Source: Icerya purchasi
Taxonomy: Eukaryota > Arthropoda > Insecta > Hemiptera > Monophlebidae
Length of the DNA: 64,000 nt
Direction: 5' to 3'
Assembly: GCA_039619475.1 (NCBI GenBank)
Contig: CM077116.1
Coordinates: 99,803,164 to 99,867,163, forward strand
Made by a program: the position numbers and the translations under genes. The notes beneath the pieces were generated by a model. That model did not search any database. It was given only the letters and a program-made list of their open reading frames with translations, and was not told the origin of the DNA. Of this stretch, positions 13,858 to 24,501 are shown in pieces (position 1 is the first letter of the stretch; every line of letters begins with the position of its first letter).

Positions 13858-13923
13858 GGGCAGCGCGATTCGAACCCTATTCTAACCGAACGAAACACCG
13901 TCTCCCAACCGGCTAATCTGGGA
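13858..13923 (-). repeat. tRNA-like SINE head or tRNA pseudogene
   Basis: On the reverse strand an A-box-like TAGCCGGTTGGGAGA is followed about 28 nt later by a B-box GGTTCGAATC, the two internal RNA polymerase III promoter elements of tRNAs. The 3' GCTGCCC has no clean acceptor partner at the 5' end, so this is not a working tRNA. A tRNA-derived SINE head or a decayed tRNA is the likely identity. No second copy or SINE body was recognised in the window. Confidence 0.4.
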
Positions 13924-14702
13924 ATGTTTTTTTTTTTTTTGAATATCTTTTTTGGCTCTTCAAAATCTTAAAAGAAAAAACAATAGTCTGTTATAATCGG
14001 AGATCGCTAATTTGAAGGAACCAACACGCAGGTACAACGGATTCGGAAGAAAGGACAAGATATAAAATTTTTCTGAAAATTAGCCGAGAACGTAGATTAA
14101 TTTCACGGCTAGTTCCGCAAACTTGGTTCCGAATCGTTAGCAGCAAGGAACGTTATAGAACAGTTTAGACTTTTAAAAGTAACGGACCCGAAACGGTACG
14201 TGTATTTTGGCGGTCAGCTTATTTATGTTTAATAATCGTAGGCGACGTTCGTAAACATTAGTGCGCCATCTCGTGTGTGCAAGTTCACGCTGAAAGGCAA
14301 TTAACTGGAGCAGTTCGGTAACGAAATAAAGAAAATTAGTAGCGTTAATACGTTTCAAAATTAACGTTTGTTTCTCTGAAACTACCATTAATTTCTTAAA
14401 TGCTTTATAATTAAGAGGTTTCCTAATACGTTCTCATAATAACTCTGTCTTAGCGGGCACACAGCCCAGCTGAATGGTATGTGCTTGGGAACTTCCGAGA
14501 CTATCTTGCTTCTTCGGTAGCAGCGTCATTGCACACTCGGTTAAATATGACTGATGCGCTTAATGTGTTTCGGACATTTTGGGGTCACTAAAACACGTAC
14601 AAAAAGATTTTTTCCCTATTTTCATAAAGACCGCATTTTGTATTTTAGAATTAAAATAATAATAATAATAATTCTTTTTAACAAATGACAATTTTTTATG
14701 AT

Positions 14703-14710
14703 ATTATTGA
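14703..14710. repeat. Left target-site duplication of the hAT element
   Basis: ATTATTGA matches ATTACTGA at 15340-15347 at seven of eight positions. Eight base pairs is the duplication length made by hAT transposases. Confidence 0.75.
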
Positions 14711-15339
14711 CAGTGACGGATCCAGAGGGAGGGGGCATCTCTTCCCCCAGAACAAAAACCTTGATGAAAAAATTTGTTACAAGAAACTTAATTTATACTA
14801 TAAAAGATTTTGTATAAATGTTACCTATGGATTTAATTATAACTAATATTTAATACCGTTTTCTAGTAAAACTATTAATGTTGCGTTCTTATTCTATTTT
14901 AAACGCAACTTTCATCGATGTTTATTTTTATTTTCTAATGTAAATGAAAATAGTTAAATGATATATATATATATATATATATTATTACTTGCTCACGAAC
15001 AAACAATTCGGATCGGATTATTAACAAAAATAAAAAAGAAGTAAAGTCTAATAAAAATACTATCGTTCTATTCTTTCTAGTAATTTACTATTCAAATTCT
15101 ACACTATCATTTTAGCTAGAATTTTATAATTTCGTTTTATTTTTCACCTGAAAATAAAACAAAATTTAAATTAAATTGTAATAATTATGTATTTTTAAAA
15201 CATTTTAAAATTTCTAAAGAGGTCGCTATTTGGTTTTCTTTATGAAACAAGTTATTTCTCAAATTTACTGCCTACCGCAGAAGATATTAAGTAATTATAT
15301 AATTTCCCTAACCAAAGTGTCTCTCTGGATCCGCCCCTG
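14711..15339. mobile_element. Non-autonomous hAT element, 629 bp
   Basis: The left end starts CAGTGACGGATCCAGAG. The right end reads CTCTCTGGATCCGCCCCTG, whose reverse complement CAGGGGCGGATCCAGAGAG matches the left end apart from a few positions. CAG-GGGCGGATCCAG-type termini are familiar from hAT transposons of insects. The flanking 8-bp duplication fits the same superfamily. The interior is AT-rich with an (AT)n run at 14961-14982 and no transposase remains, so the element would depend on an enzyme encoded elsewhere. Two mismatches between the TIRs and one in the duplication suggest moderate age. Superfamily assignment rests on TIR sequence plus duplication length. Confidence 0.8.
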
Positions 15340-15347
15340 ATTACTGA
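15340..15347. repeat. Right target-site duplication of the hAT element
   Basis: ATTACTGA directly follows the terminal CCGCCCCTG of the element and pairs with 14703-14710. Confidence 0.75.
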
Positions 15348-15999
15348 AAAATTTTAAATGTTCATGTAATTCCGAATTAATCCAATTTTCGGTAGCTTTC
15401 ACTTAGCGATATTATTGTTCGTTCTTACGGTCGACTATGGGAATAACTGGCTCTGCCGAGCGGTGAAATAACTCTATTCGTGTTTAGAAGGAATGACGAA
15501 CGTTGCGTTAAATGAATTTGCCAAATTTCGGCCAATTTTTACTTCGATTAATCAGTTCGCTTTCCTTTTTCGGGAGGGAGGCAATTTTTTTTAGTTTGTT
15601 AATAATTTAATTGAAGTAAAGAAAGCCGTCGCGCTGTTAAATTCGGCGATTTGTCCGTCGGCGGGAAAAGTGATAAAATCACTACGATGCACTGTAAGCA
15701 CAGAATGTCAGGCGGTTTTTGAAAGGCGCAATAAATTCTAACAATTAATGTGAATTCCATGTGGGGCATGATGATTTTTCGGCAATCGATGCGACCGGTA
15801 CTGTTTTTTTGGTTTTTTTTGTGGGGCGGGGGGGGGGGGATTAAAGTGTAATGCAAATAAAAAATAATAATTCCCTACGCAACTACCTGCGTTGTATTGA
15901 TTAAAATAGGTTATCATAGTTGGACAATAATCTTTGGTAATAATTTTTCCGCTGGTCTTTTCCACGTGTTTTTTGCAATGTATGTTAATAATTGCCTAG
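15348..15999. other. Non-coding stretch with a G tract
   Basis: A G-rich run near 15822-15839 follows poly-T. It is read on the reverse strand as Pro-rich chance frames. No gene was recognised. Confidence 0.45.
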
Positions 16000-16091
16000 T
16001 ACACTACCTATGTCTGTACAGCTGAGATGTACGAATAGGTAGTCGCCGACGCTCAGAAGCTGAGTATGGAACTATAAAGAAGAAGAAGATG
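16000..16091 (+). mobile_element. Possible 3' end of an RTE-like LINE
   Basis: A short segment ends TATAAAGAAGAAGAAGATG, with a forward reading RRRSEAEYGTIKKKK. Tandem GAA tails close the RTE-like copies at 55.2 kb and 60.7 kb. Nothing upstream is clearly RT, so only a very short truncated copy could be present. Confidence 0.25.
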
Positions 16092-17049
16092 TTGGTTGGA
16101 TTTCGTACTAAATGAAATATGTAGAAGGTACCGAAATGAGTTTATATACCGATTTTGTAATAACATGATGATACGTCTATTTCAATGTTACGAAATTTCT
16201 AGTTGAATAAGTTTTTGTTTTCTATCGGTTTTTATAAAAAGGACCGAGACGGTGAAAAAAATGATTTTATTCGACTAATAAATCAGTTTTTAAAAAAGGG
16301 AAAAAAAACAAAAATAAAACCGTCGTTTTCTATAATATGAAAATACCCATAAAAATAAATTTGAAATAATCGTATTCGTCACTTACGAGGTAAAAAAGAA
16401 GATATTGTCACTTTCGGAACCGCTGTTGCTAAGAACACATCGATTTTGAATATATCAATTGAGAACTTGTAATTATTTTAATGTCATTTTAGGTCGCAAT
16501 CCGAAAAGCGCTGAATTTCAATGGAAGAACCAGGTTACTTCTAGAATGTTACTGCATTTCGATAGCCGCTAGTTTTTGGTTCGCAAATTTTAGGGTTTTT
16601 GAGCCATATGATACGTGATGACATGCTGAACGAATCAAGTTGTTGAGTTAAAGTGTGAAAGCGTCGTAGAAATGCTAAAATTGCGGTCCAGTTTTTTTAG
16701 TATCACTTTATTGATGTACGAGTGCTTCTGGTGGTCGAGAAATGAAAAGCTTCCATCGCTGCCAAGTTTCTGAGAGCTGTGGTCTATTCTTAATGCGCAT
16801 CATAGGGAGGGGACAGAATGAAAATGTCAATTACTGGTAAAGTGATCGCAGAGAAGGGAGCCGTGGACACTTTAGTATTCGTCATGTTGTTTATAAGAGC
16901 TAAGCCGACTTCGGCATGAGCCGTTTTGAGACTCTTTGAGCTAACATAGAGTACACTCGCACTTGATTCATTCGATGTGATTGTTACTATTATTATTATT
17001 GTGATTTAGGTATCTTCCTATTCGAAGGTGCCTAACGTCGTTACGGTTT

Positions 17050-17106
17050 ATATCCGAACTCTTCAACTGTATAATTAGTGATCGCACAGTTGAAGAGTTT
17101 GTGTAT
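17050..17106 (+). ncRNA. Candidate pre-miRNA-like hairpin
   Basis: The arm at 17050-17070 pairs with 17086-17106 across a 15-nt loop. The inner 14 bp (AACTCTTCAACTGT with ACAGTTGAAGAGTT) are perfect. The outer seven add five Watson-Crick or wobble pairs, one further wobble and one mismatch. A stem of about 21 bp with a loop of this size fits Drosha/Dicer-1 substrates. I do not recognise a known miRNA seed. It may instead be a small fold-back remnant of a transposon. Confidence 0.35.
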
Positions 17107-17704
17107 CCTGGAAATTCTGCCACAAATACGGAAATTTATTATCCCGGACACTTGTCATATTGTTCAAAAATTTTTACATCGGTTACAGTTTATAATGATT
17201 ATAATTAGTATTATTATTATTAAATCACCATGGTTGTGGAGCTGTGTTCCCAGAGCATGTCAGAAGTTATGTAGGTGGTTCTGGTACATGTTTTTCTGAT
17301 GAGGTTTAGTTGGATGTATCTTCAAATGGGAATATAATATTACTTAATATTAGTAAATTATAATGCATTATTATTTGGGTACCAATTTTAATATGTGCTA
17401 GTTATTCCGGTTTTTTAACATTAAAATCAGCCCCTCGGGGCGCCGAAAGCTTGGCATGTGATGTATCGTTGGAAAGAAAGCTGTTTATCAGGAACGAAAC
17501 TGGCGCGAAAAATCACGTATCTCTCTTTCTTTATGTCGCAAAAAATCAGATTTCTTTATTTTGAATTTAGTATTATGTAAACAAATTATAGCCTCACATA
17601 TGGAATCCTCAGCGCATGAAACATCATGCTTTTTTAAGCATAACATACGTAGAATAATGTGACAAAAAAGTTTATTTTTAACGAGAAAAAAATTCGATTT
17701 TAAT
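17107..17704. other. Probable interspersed-repeat DNA, unclassified
   Basis: The stretch near 17430-17510 (GCCCCTCGGGGCGCC, then a GTTGGAAAGAAAGC run) reads like insect repetitive DNA and leads into the inverted repeat that follows. No coding remains were seen. Confidence 0.25.
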
Positions 17705-18175
17705 GCTAAAAATTGAAAAATAAAATGTTTGTTTAAAAAAAAAATACCGATTTCCAGATTTATTATAAAAATGCACGAAAAAGTAAAAAATAATTATTCG
17801 ATAAAAGTATATTTCAGAGTGATATACCTTGAGGTGATATTATGGTAATTCTTATACAACATTAACTTTTTGAAGTCGGCATCAAATTCTCATTAAAATA
17901 ATAATTATAAATTGCATTAAGTATTCATTAAATTTTTTCTAAGTATTATAATATGAATTCGATGCCGACTCCAAAAAGTTAATGTTGTATAAGAATTACC
18001 ATAATACCACCTTAAGTATTATCACTCTGAAATAAATATTTTTTGTCAAATAATTATTTTTTACTTTTTGGTGCATTTTTATTAATTAATTATTTTTTAC
18101 TTTTTAGTGCATTTTTATAATAAATCTGAAAGTCGTTTTTTTTTTAAAAAAAAAAAACATTTTATTTATTTTTAT
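17705..18175. repeat. Large imperfect inverted repeat (fold-back element)
   Basis: Two arms of roughly 190-230 bp face each other across a short AT-rich centre near 17906-17945. The cores at 17838-17871 and 17973-18006 are perfectly complementary over 34 bp. The right arm carries a tandem duplication of about 36 bp (AATTATTTTTTACTTTTTGG and following, near 18050-18121) that the left arm has once. No transposase was recognised. A MITE or fold-back element is the likely origin; outer ends and target duplication are unclear. Confidence 0.75.
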
Positions 18176-18689
18176 TTTTTTATTCTGGCTATTAGTTGTA
18201 ATATTTCTATCTTTATTTTATGTAACATTGCTAACCAAGCGCTAATTATTATGTCCATTAGAGTTCTTACTTTATTTCTATTTTTTTCTCCTTTCTTTAT
18301 TTATTTTTTTGTATTTTCATCATATTTTTGATTTATTGTAATTTGTTTTACTTTCACTTCCACCATTCGTGATACGTAGCACATTTGTAGGTTTTATAAC
18401 AATGGTAATAGTAACAAAGATTTGATTTGATTTGATTATTATGGTTGTCTTTTTCCTTAAATCAAAACAAAACTAACTTTGTAATTGATTATCGACGTTT
18501 TATCAAACTTTATATCCAGCCCTGATGGTGAAAGTTCAATGAATTAATACAACTTTTTCGCCCGGTATTTGGCGTTTGCTTTAATTTTTACTGTTTTTTT
18601 TAGGGGAGGGAGCTTTTTTCTTTAGAGCTTCTGGTATGATTTGTTTTTTTATTTGTTGATTTTTTTCTTCTTTTTTTGTTGAGCATGTC
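18176..18689. other. Non-coding stretch ending in a (TTTGA)n-like tail
   Basis: At 18418-18438 the sequence repeats TTTGA four times, a tail style of some LINEs, preceded by about 60 bp that may be a LINE 3' UTR. No ORF supports this. Confidence 0.25.
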
Positions 18690-19160
18690 GACACTTGGAA
18701 CCTCCGTTCAAAAACGATTAGAAAAGTCAGTTAAATACCGATAGATCATCTCGCTAAGATGTAAGAAACGCATTAAGGATCGGGAAGTCCAAAAGATAGA
18801 ATACTGAATGGCGCGCGCAACGGACAGGATCACAGACAGCATTGTGATTAGGATAAAGGAGTTTGCGGAGGATGCTAAAAACATAAAGAAGGTAGCAGGA
18901 TTAAGGCGTAAACGAATAGTAGAGACGACAGCGGACGACATAGTAGAGGAAAATGATTAAACGATTGTGGGGCAGCTCACCTGGATGGATAAGTAAAACT
19001 TTGTCGTAAAAATAGAAGAAGCGCAGAGTTGTCCGGCCAGAATCTGGTACGGAAGTTTTGACAAGAATGGAGGAAAAAGGTTAAAAAAAGGAAAATTTTG
19101 GAGAAAGTTGGCAGAAAGTGTATCAATCGAAAGAAGGCGCTATTTCATTCTGAACTCTTC
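18690..19160 (-). mobile_element. LINE family A fossil (reverse strand)
   Basis: The reverse-strand frame reads SSAVVSTIRLRLNPATFFMF, which lines up with RRSTVVSLIKLRINHSLLPS of the copy at 37.1-38.1 kb. A shifted frame then gives CDPVRCARHSVFYLLDFPIL, placed where that copy has its Cys/His motif. Upstream on the same strand the similarity fades. The copy is short and frameshifted, with uncertain ends. Assignment to family A is likely but rests on short stretches. Confidence 0.42.
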
Positions 19161-22100
19161 CGACTAGTATAACATTCGAATTAACGATCTATGACTGCGT
19201 GTAAATTCGAATTTTAGCATTATTCGTTTTCTCGCAAAAATCGTAAAAAGACCATCAAGCACAATTGCTTCCAAAGTCACCTGTTTTTGAATTTCGTATG
19301 CACGCGCCGAAATTGCTTCATATTATTTTTTCGTTTGTTCATTTTGCTTTTTTCTCTGAAGTAATTAAACTCTGGCAGACTTTAATTGTCGTATTATTAA
19401 TTTTCCTTTGCGTTATTCTAAAATTGAACGCTTTGCAAGTGTGGAAAATGGCATTTTTTAAGCCGAGCGGCGGGAATATCATCGTCCGCTGATTTATTAA
19501 TGACATGTGTAATTACTGGCCTATTAACTTTTAGCCTAGCGCTACTAATGTAACTGTGCGCCCTTAACTGCTCGGTACGGGCCCGGTTTTTTTGTTTTCT
19601 ACGTTCTGCCGTTCGGGTATTTCATTCACTTTTCTCTACATGTCTTCTCATCGTCGTTACTATCTAGGTCGTGATATTACTTGCCAAATTAATGCGCGCT
19701 TGTCTAGGCAGTTGGCATCTGAAAATCGTGTTTTCGAAATGCAACGACAACTGCACATGTTCATTCGTCATCGGTGAAATAATTAGCCGCAGTCGGCCTG
19801 AGCCTTCTCACTGGTTCACGCTTATAGAAATGAAACAGAAAAAAAGGTAATGATGACAAATTACACAAGCATATACACAATGGCGTATAGATCGGAACAG
19901 TCGTCTACCGAAATTCCGATAGAGATATATTATTAACTACAGCCTTCGCTGGAACAGCTTGCTCGATTTGACGCTGGACAGCCGAACTCCAGAGTGGTTC
20001 TTCGCTTTGTTCTTAGCTCCCCTTGGTTCCTTCTTCGTCGTCCGAACAAGAAGCCTTTCTATATGGGCGCGGGATGCATGTTCCGCGATTCCGGCGCTAT
20101 AATCTGTGCACGGCATTATACGCTGCAAAAACCGGAATAATAATTTGCTTCCTTCCGGCCAATTCTTTACTTGGTCAACCTTATTATTATCATCGGGAAA
20201 TCGAGAGCGTCTTCTTCAGAGCACGCACAAAATCATCATCTTCTTTTTACTTCTTTCTTCTCTCCCCCTTCCTCGCTGTCTTTAATTTCTGCTCGGATTA
20301 TTGTTCGGCTCGTCTTTTTAGCCAACCCGGTATCTTGATCTACCCTATCCTAGTTTTACTTGGTCATTTTTCACGTTATCCCGTTCGAAATTGGCCGCAT
20401 TCTCTTGCTTGTCGTTTCACTTGTTTACAGAGTTCTCTGTGATCATTTTATTAGTTAAAAATAACAGTCGCTTTCCTGATCCTTGCCCGCTAATTCCATC
20501 GGGTTATACTTCTCCAAATGTAGAACTCTATTCGACTTTCACTTTTTTTTTCTTTTTTCTTTTTTCTTTTTTGTTGTCTTTTCTATTTGACGAAACTTGA
20601 TTTTAGCAAAAAGATACTCCCCGAAAAGATAATATATCCGCTTTCAGGTTGGTCGCAGTTTTGTCGTTTTAGTAAAACGTTTCTAAAAGAATGTTTGCAC
20701 TTTTCTCATCTCTTCAATCAACCGCGTACTTCAACTGATATTTTTTGGCGCCCTGAACCTTCGATTACATAATTATTTTACTAATAGAGTTGTATAATTC
20801 AGAGCTAAATATTTATGTTCCGTTAATGAAAAAAAAAAAAAAAAGTATTTAAAACGTTTGGTACTATTCTACTTATTTTTATAAAAAAGAAGTGCGATTT
20901 TTTAATTTCGCTTATTACTATCTATATTTTGCGAAAAAATTCTAATTGTTTTTGTTGCGGACCACCAAGTAATTTTTTCCCATGATTTCAGTCATCTCAT
21001 TTTTGCGTGGCTTGCGAGGATGAAGCATCCCCGTTTGTAAATAAACTTTTATCCGAATGATCTGTTTTTTGTTAGACATATTGTATTAGCAAATGTTCCT
21101 TTCGACTTTACACTCGTTATTTCTCAAGAGTTACTTTCTCAGGATTTTCGGAACGTTTTTGTCATTTCAAATGTATAAGATAAAAGTTAAGCCGATGATT
21201 TTTTTTTTTTTTTTTTTATCAAATGTAATATGTATACATTTTTGGAAAAAGCAACTGAAAACAAAAACACAAAATTATTTTTAATTTCTACGTGTAAAGC
21301 TGGTAAAATTTTAATATGAACTTTATAGCTTTATATTTACGTGTGGTGTATATATACGTGTTGTTTGTATTCATTTTATAAATGCAAAAAATTTATTTTT
21401 GTGTAACAATTAATCGATTAATACACAACTTTCAATTAATGCGTTAAATAAAATTATAGAAAATAGTAACTCAAAGAATACTAACGGATATTTGTTGTTT
21501 CAATCGAAACCGTTACAATTATTTAGCGAATTGCCTACGGGCACTGATAGCTTTGAGTGAGTTGACAGCAATCTGGAAATCAGAATATAACCGTGTCAAT
21601 CACAGTGTCTTTAATTAGTGTTATTTTTCGCTACCTTTAACGAGGGAAGTTCCTTTAACGAACAAGTGACATTTCTTTAATGTTAATTAAAACATGATAC
21701 GACGTGTATACTCGATGCATTATTATTATAGATTAGTTGCAAAATAGACGACCAAGTCTTTCTTTTATTGCGAATAATAAGAAAATCCTATAAACAAGGG
21801 TACGTAAAGTTTTTGCGTTACGCTTGTAATAAATAGTGAATCGGCTCTAGAGGGATATCTGGATCATCTTTCGAGAGTATGTTGGTACTAATAAGATACG
21901 TTGATTCTGCGGGTTTTAGATTTCTATCTATTTTGGATTTGGATAAATTGAAAAAAACGATAACATGAAAATGATTTTTTTCTCAAAAACGGCTTAACCG
22001 ATTTGAATGAAATTTGGACACATCATAGAGATATATAAAGACTATGGAAAAGTAATAGTTCATAATCTTTATAATAACTATTAGAAACGAGCGAGTTTTT

Positions 22101-22171
22101 CTGAAATTATTATTTTTTATGTCTTTTATAATGTAAAATAACCTCTCAAATTTACAAATTGATCGAAAAAG
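19161..22171. other. Non-coding stretch with poly-T runs and a repeat-like segment near its end
   Basis: No supportable gene. The 139-codon frame near 20023 is Phe/Ser-rich without a domain. At 21985-22030 a phrase beginning AAAACGGCTTAACCGATTTG resembles wording I associate with insect interspersed repeats, and it may belong to the element that includes the next inverted repeat. Confidence 0.3.
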
Positions 22172-22740
22172 TGCGCCACATTGAAAAAAAATAAAAACTA
22201 ATTTTTGACATAAATACCATTTTATTTCAATGTTTATACATTTGAAACAACAGAAGAGAAGCATATTCGATTAATTTATGAGTGCAAATAACATAAAATA
22301 TTCAAAACAATAATGCGAAAACAATTTTTTAAAATTAAAATATTAATGTATTCAAAAGTTAATTATAAACTTAATTGGGATGTTAATAATTTTACTTTGA
22401 ATATCCTTTTGAATTTTAAAACAAATTATTAACGCTTCTTGAATACTTGTATACTCTAAATTGTAGTTTTATTATGACAAAAATTGATGTTTTAAAATTC
22501 AAAAGGATATGCCTTAGTACAGTTATTAACATTTCAATATAGTTTATAATTATTTTTAAATACTTTACTATTTTAATTCTAAAAAAATTTCATATTATCG
22601 TTTTAAATATTTTTGTTATTTGCACTTATAAATTAATCAAATAAGCTTCTCTTCTGTGTTTCAAATGTACGAACATTAAAATAAAACAATTTTTATGTCG
22701 AAAAATTAGTTTTTATTTTTTTTCATTATGGCTTCTTGAT
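22172..22740. repeat. Large imperfect inverted repeat (fold-back element)
   Basis: Arms at about 22172-22422 and 22489-22740 are complementary with scattered substitutions and indels, around a 66-nt centre. The inner ends are well matched: 22401-22422 (ATATCCTTTTGAATTTTAAA and AC) against 22489-22510. The outer ends share GTTTTTATTTTTTTTCA. No coding capacity. The degree of divergence suggests an old fold-back or MITE-like element. It is not similar to the inverted repeat at 17.7 kb. Confidence 0.75.
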
Positions 22741-23039
22741 CAAAGCCAAACATATTGCTAGGAAATACATTATTATGCTTTAGCCACCGAACAAGGTGCT
22801 TGTTTCACATCAAACAGTTTTCTGATGCTTGATGCTATGGTGATAGGACATAAGGAAGAACTTTTTTATGAATGAGAATGATGATAATAAAATTCCGAGG
22901 GGGGGAGTTATACCTCTGGAGAGGAAACAATTAAAAAAATCAAGGAGAAAGATAAGGGGGACTATTCAGACAGGTTTTTAAGGGCCATAAAAGGTATACT
23001 GTCAAGATCTGGATTGGAACTAGACGATTTGGAAAGGAC
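22741..23039. other. Probable 3' remainder of LINE family B
   Basis: The reverse strand continues from the RT fossil into sequence without recognisable motifs. The forward strand shows a short lysine/glutamate-rich frame (EETIKKIKEKDKGDYSDRFL) of unknown meaning. Confidence 0.25.
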
Positions 23040-23302
23040 AATTTAGATTTATTTATATTTGCACATAACCTCCTATCATGTGCCCATTTACTAAAATTAT
23101 CTATATCCTTTTACAGTAATTTTTCCGAGGGCAATATCATTAGCGAAATTTGCATTTTTAAAATGCCTGTATAATGAGTTAGTGTATATTAGAAAGAGGA
23201 TGAGTGTAGTTCCCTGACCTATCCCATAGGGAATAGTTTATTCATTACTATTACTCCCTGCGATTTTTGCTATGCTTTTTCTATTTTTTATGTAAATGTA
23301 AT

Positions 23303-23333
<31 letters not shown>

Positions 23334-23832
23334 GGGCTCGCTCTTAAACCACATTAGTTGATTATTTAAAATACTCAGATTTTCTAAATCATTAATTAAT
23401 AGATTATGGTCAGCTAAGGTCAATGAAGGTAATTATAAATTGGTTCTCCGTCGATAGTCCCATATTTATCTCATTTATCATCGTTCTTAGTAGCGTTATC
23501 ATGCACTTTTTTTCTCTAAATCCGTATTGTTTTTCATAGAGTAAATTGTTTTTTGCCATACTATTTCGTAATTGTCTATCAACTATTTTAGCTACTACGG
23601 GTATTATTGTTATTGGGGGCGGTAATGTTCACATTGATTTTGCACCCCTTTTTTATACATTGGCCTAATAATAACTCTTTTGAGCCCATCTGGAATGCTT
23701 GCTTCCTTCATAGAGCGATTGATCATGTTAGTTAAAATAGGAGTAAATATATCTGAGTTTTTTGTTTAATATATTTTACCCTAATTTCGTCGAATCCAGG
23801 AGCCTAGAAATTACGTTGTGCTTTTCAAGAAA
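23040..23832 (-). mobile_element. LINE family B reverse-transcriptase fossil
   Basis: On the reverse strand, from high to low coordinate, the translation passes through successive RT motifs of a non-LTR retrotransposon. These are APGFDEI (about 23784-23803), SIPDGLKRVIIRPMYKKG (about 23644-23698), KIVDRQLRNSMAKNNLLYEK and QYGFREKK, FIDLS in the motif A region, then IPYGIGQGTTL (about 23205-23235) and FANDIAL (about 23127-23148). The last is the decayed F/YADD catalytic box, with the first Asp replaced by Asn. It is followed by NFSKWAHDRRLCANINKSKL. The frame shifts several times, and a run of 29 T (AAA on the coding strand) splits the region before the QG box at 23305-23333. The enzyme would be inactive. 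The motif wording resembles the jockey/CR1/I groups; the exact clade is uncertain. Confidence 0.87.
23305..23333. repeat. Poly-T tract of 29 nt inside the RT fossil
   Basis: The run sits between the FKS and IKNRKS portions of the reverse-strand RT reading, encoding a string of Lys there. It is an expansion or a separate poly-A insertion. Confidence 0.85.
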
Positions 23833-24249
23833 GGTGCAGTAGAAATTACAACAAAAACTGCAAATCATTGTTACCATTTTTTTTTTTTAAAACGACACAA
23901 TCAAAATTTGTTCTTTTATGAAACATCATCTGAGGTCGAAAGGGCGCTTTCGCAACGAAGTCTAAGGCGTTGTATATTTATAAGTATTTTTTATAGACTA
24001 TAAATATTTTTTTTTGCAGATTCTATCTGATGACCCGCGAAGCTGGTTGCTTTTTTTGTTTTTTTTTTGTTTGTTTTTTTTTGGCCCGGCGTAAAACCGC
24101 TTGGCTATCAATCGAACCTTTCATTCATATTAACTACCCCTTTATTAAATTTCAACTTTTTCATGGGCGTATTTGAAAGAGCAGGGTGAAACCTGAAATA
24201 TCTGTTTGCCCTTTTACTGAGAAGTATTTTATGACAAACAAATCCTCAA

Positions 24250-24501
24250 CTGTTAAAAATCTTGACTGAATTGTTTATGACACGGCATTAGAATATTACA
24301 TGATTTGATTAGTCGAGTTGAATAATAAGCTATCCTTAACAACGCCGTATCAATCTGTTCATTAGGATGGTAGCCATGGTAAAGGGGAAAAAAACCAACT
24401 AAAAGGACTTTGTCGTCTTTATTCTTAGTGTATGTGCTGTATGCTGTCAACACATCGCGAAATACTCTGAGACGGCGTGATTTATGATTTGTAGGAGACA
24501 T
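24250..24501 (-). pseudogene. Possible RNase H-like LINE remnant
   Basis: An 83-codon reverse-strand frame reads KVLLVGFFPLYHGYHPNEQI followed by DTALLRIA, resembling the VxLVWIPSHxGIPGNExADxxAR segment of LINE-encoded RNase H. It lies 5' of the family B RT on that strand, where RNase H would not be expected, so it would belong to another insertion. The match is short and the central W, H and G are altered. It could be coincidence. Confidence 0.25.

Noticed and set aside
20023..20442. 139-codon forward frame
   Set aside because: Composition is Phe/Ser/Tyr-rich from T-rich DNA and overlaps a reverse frame. No motif.
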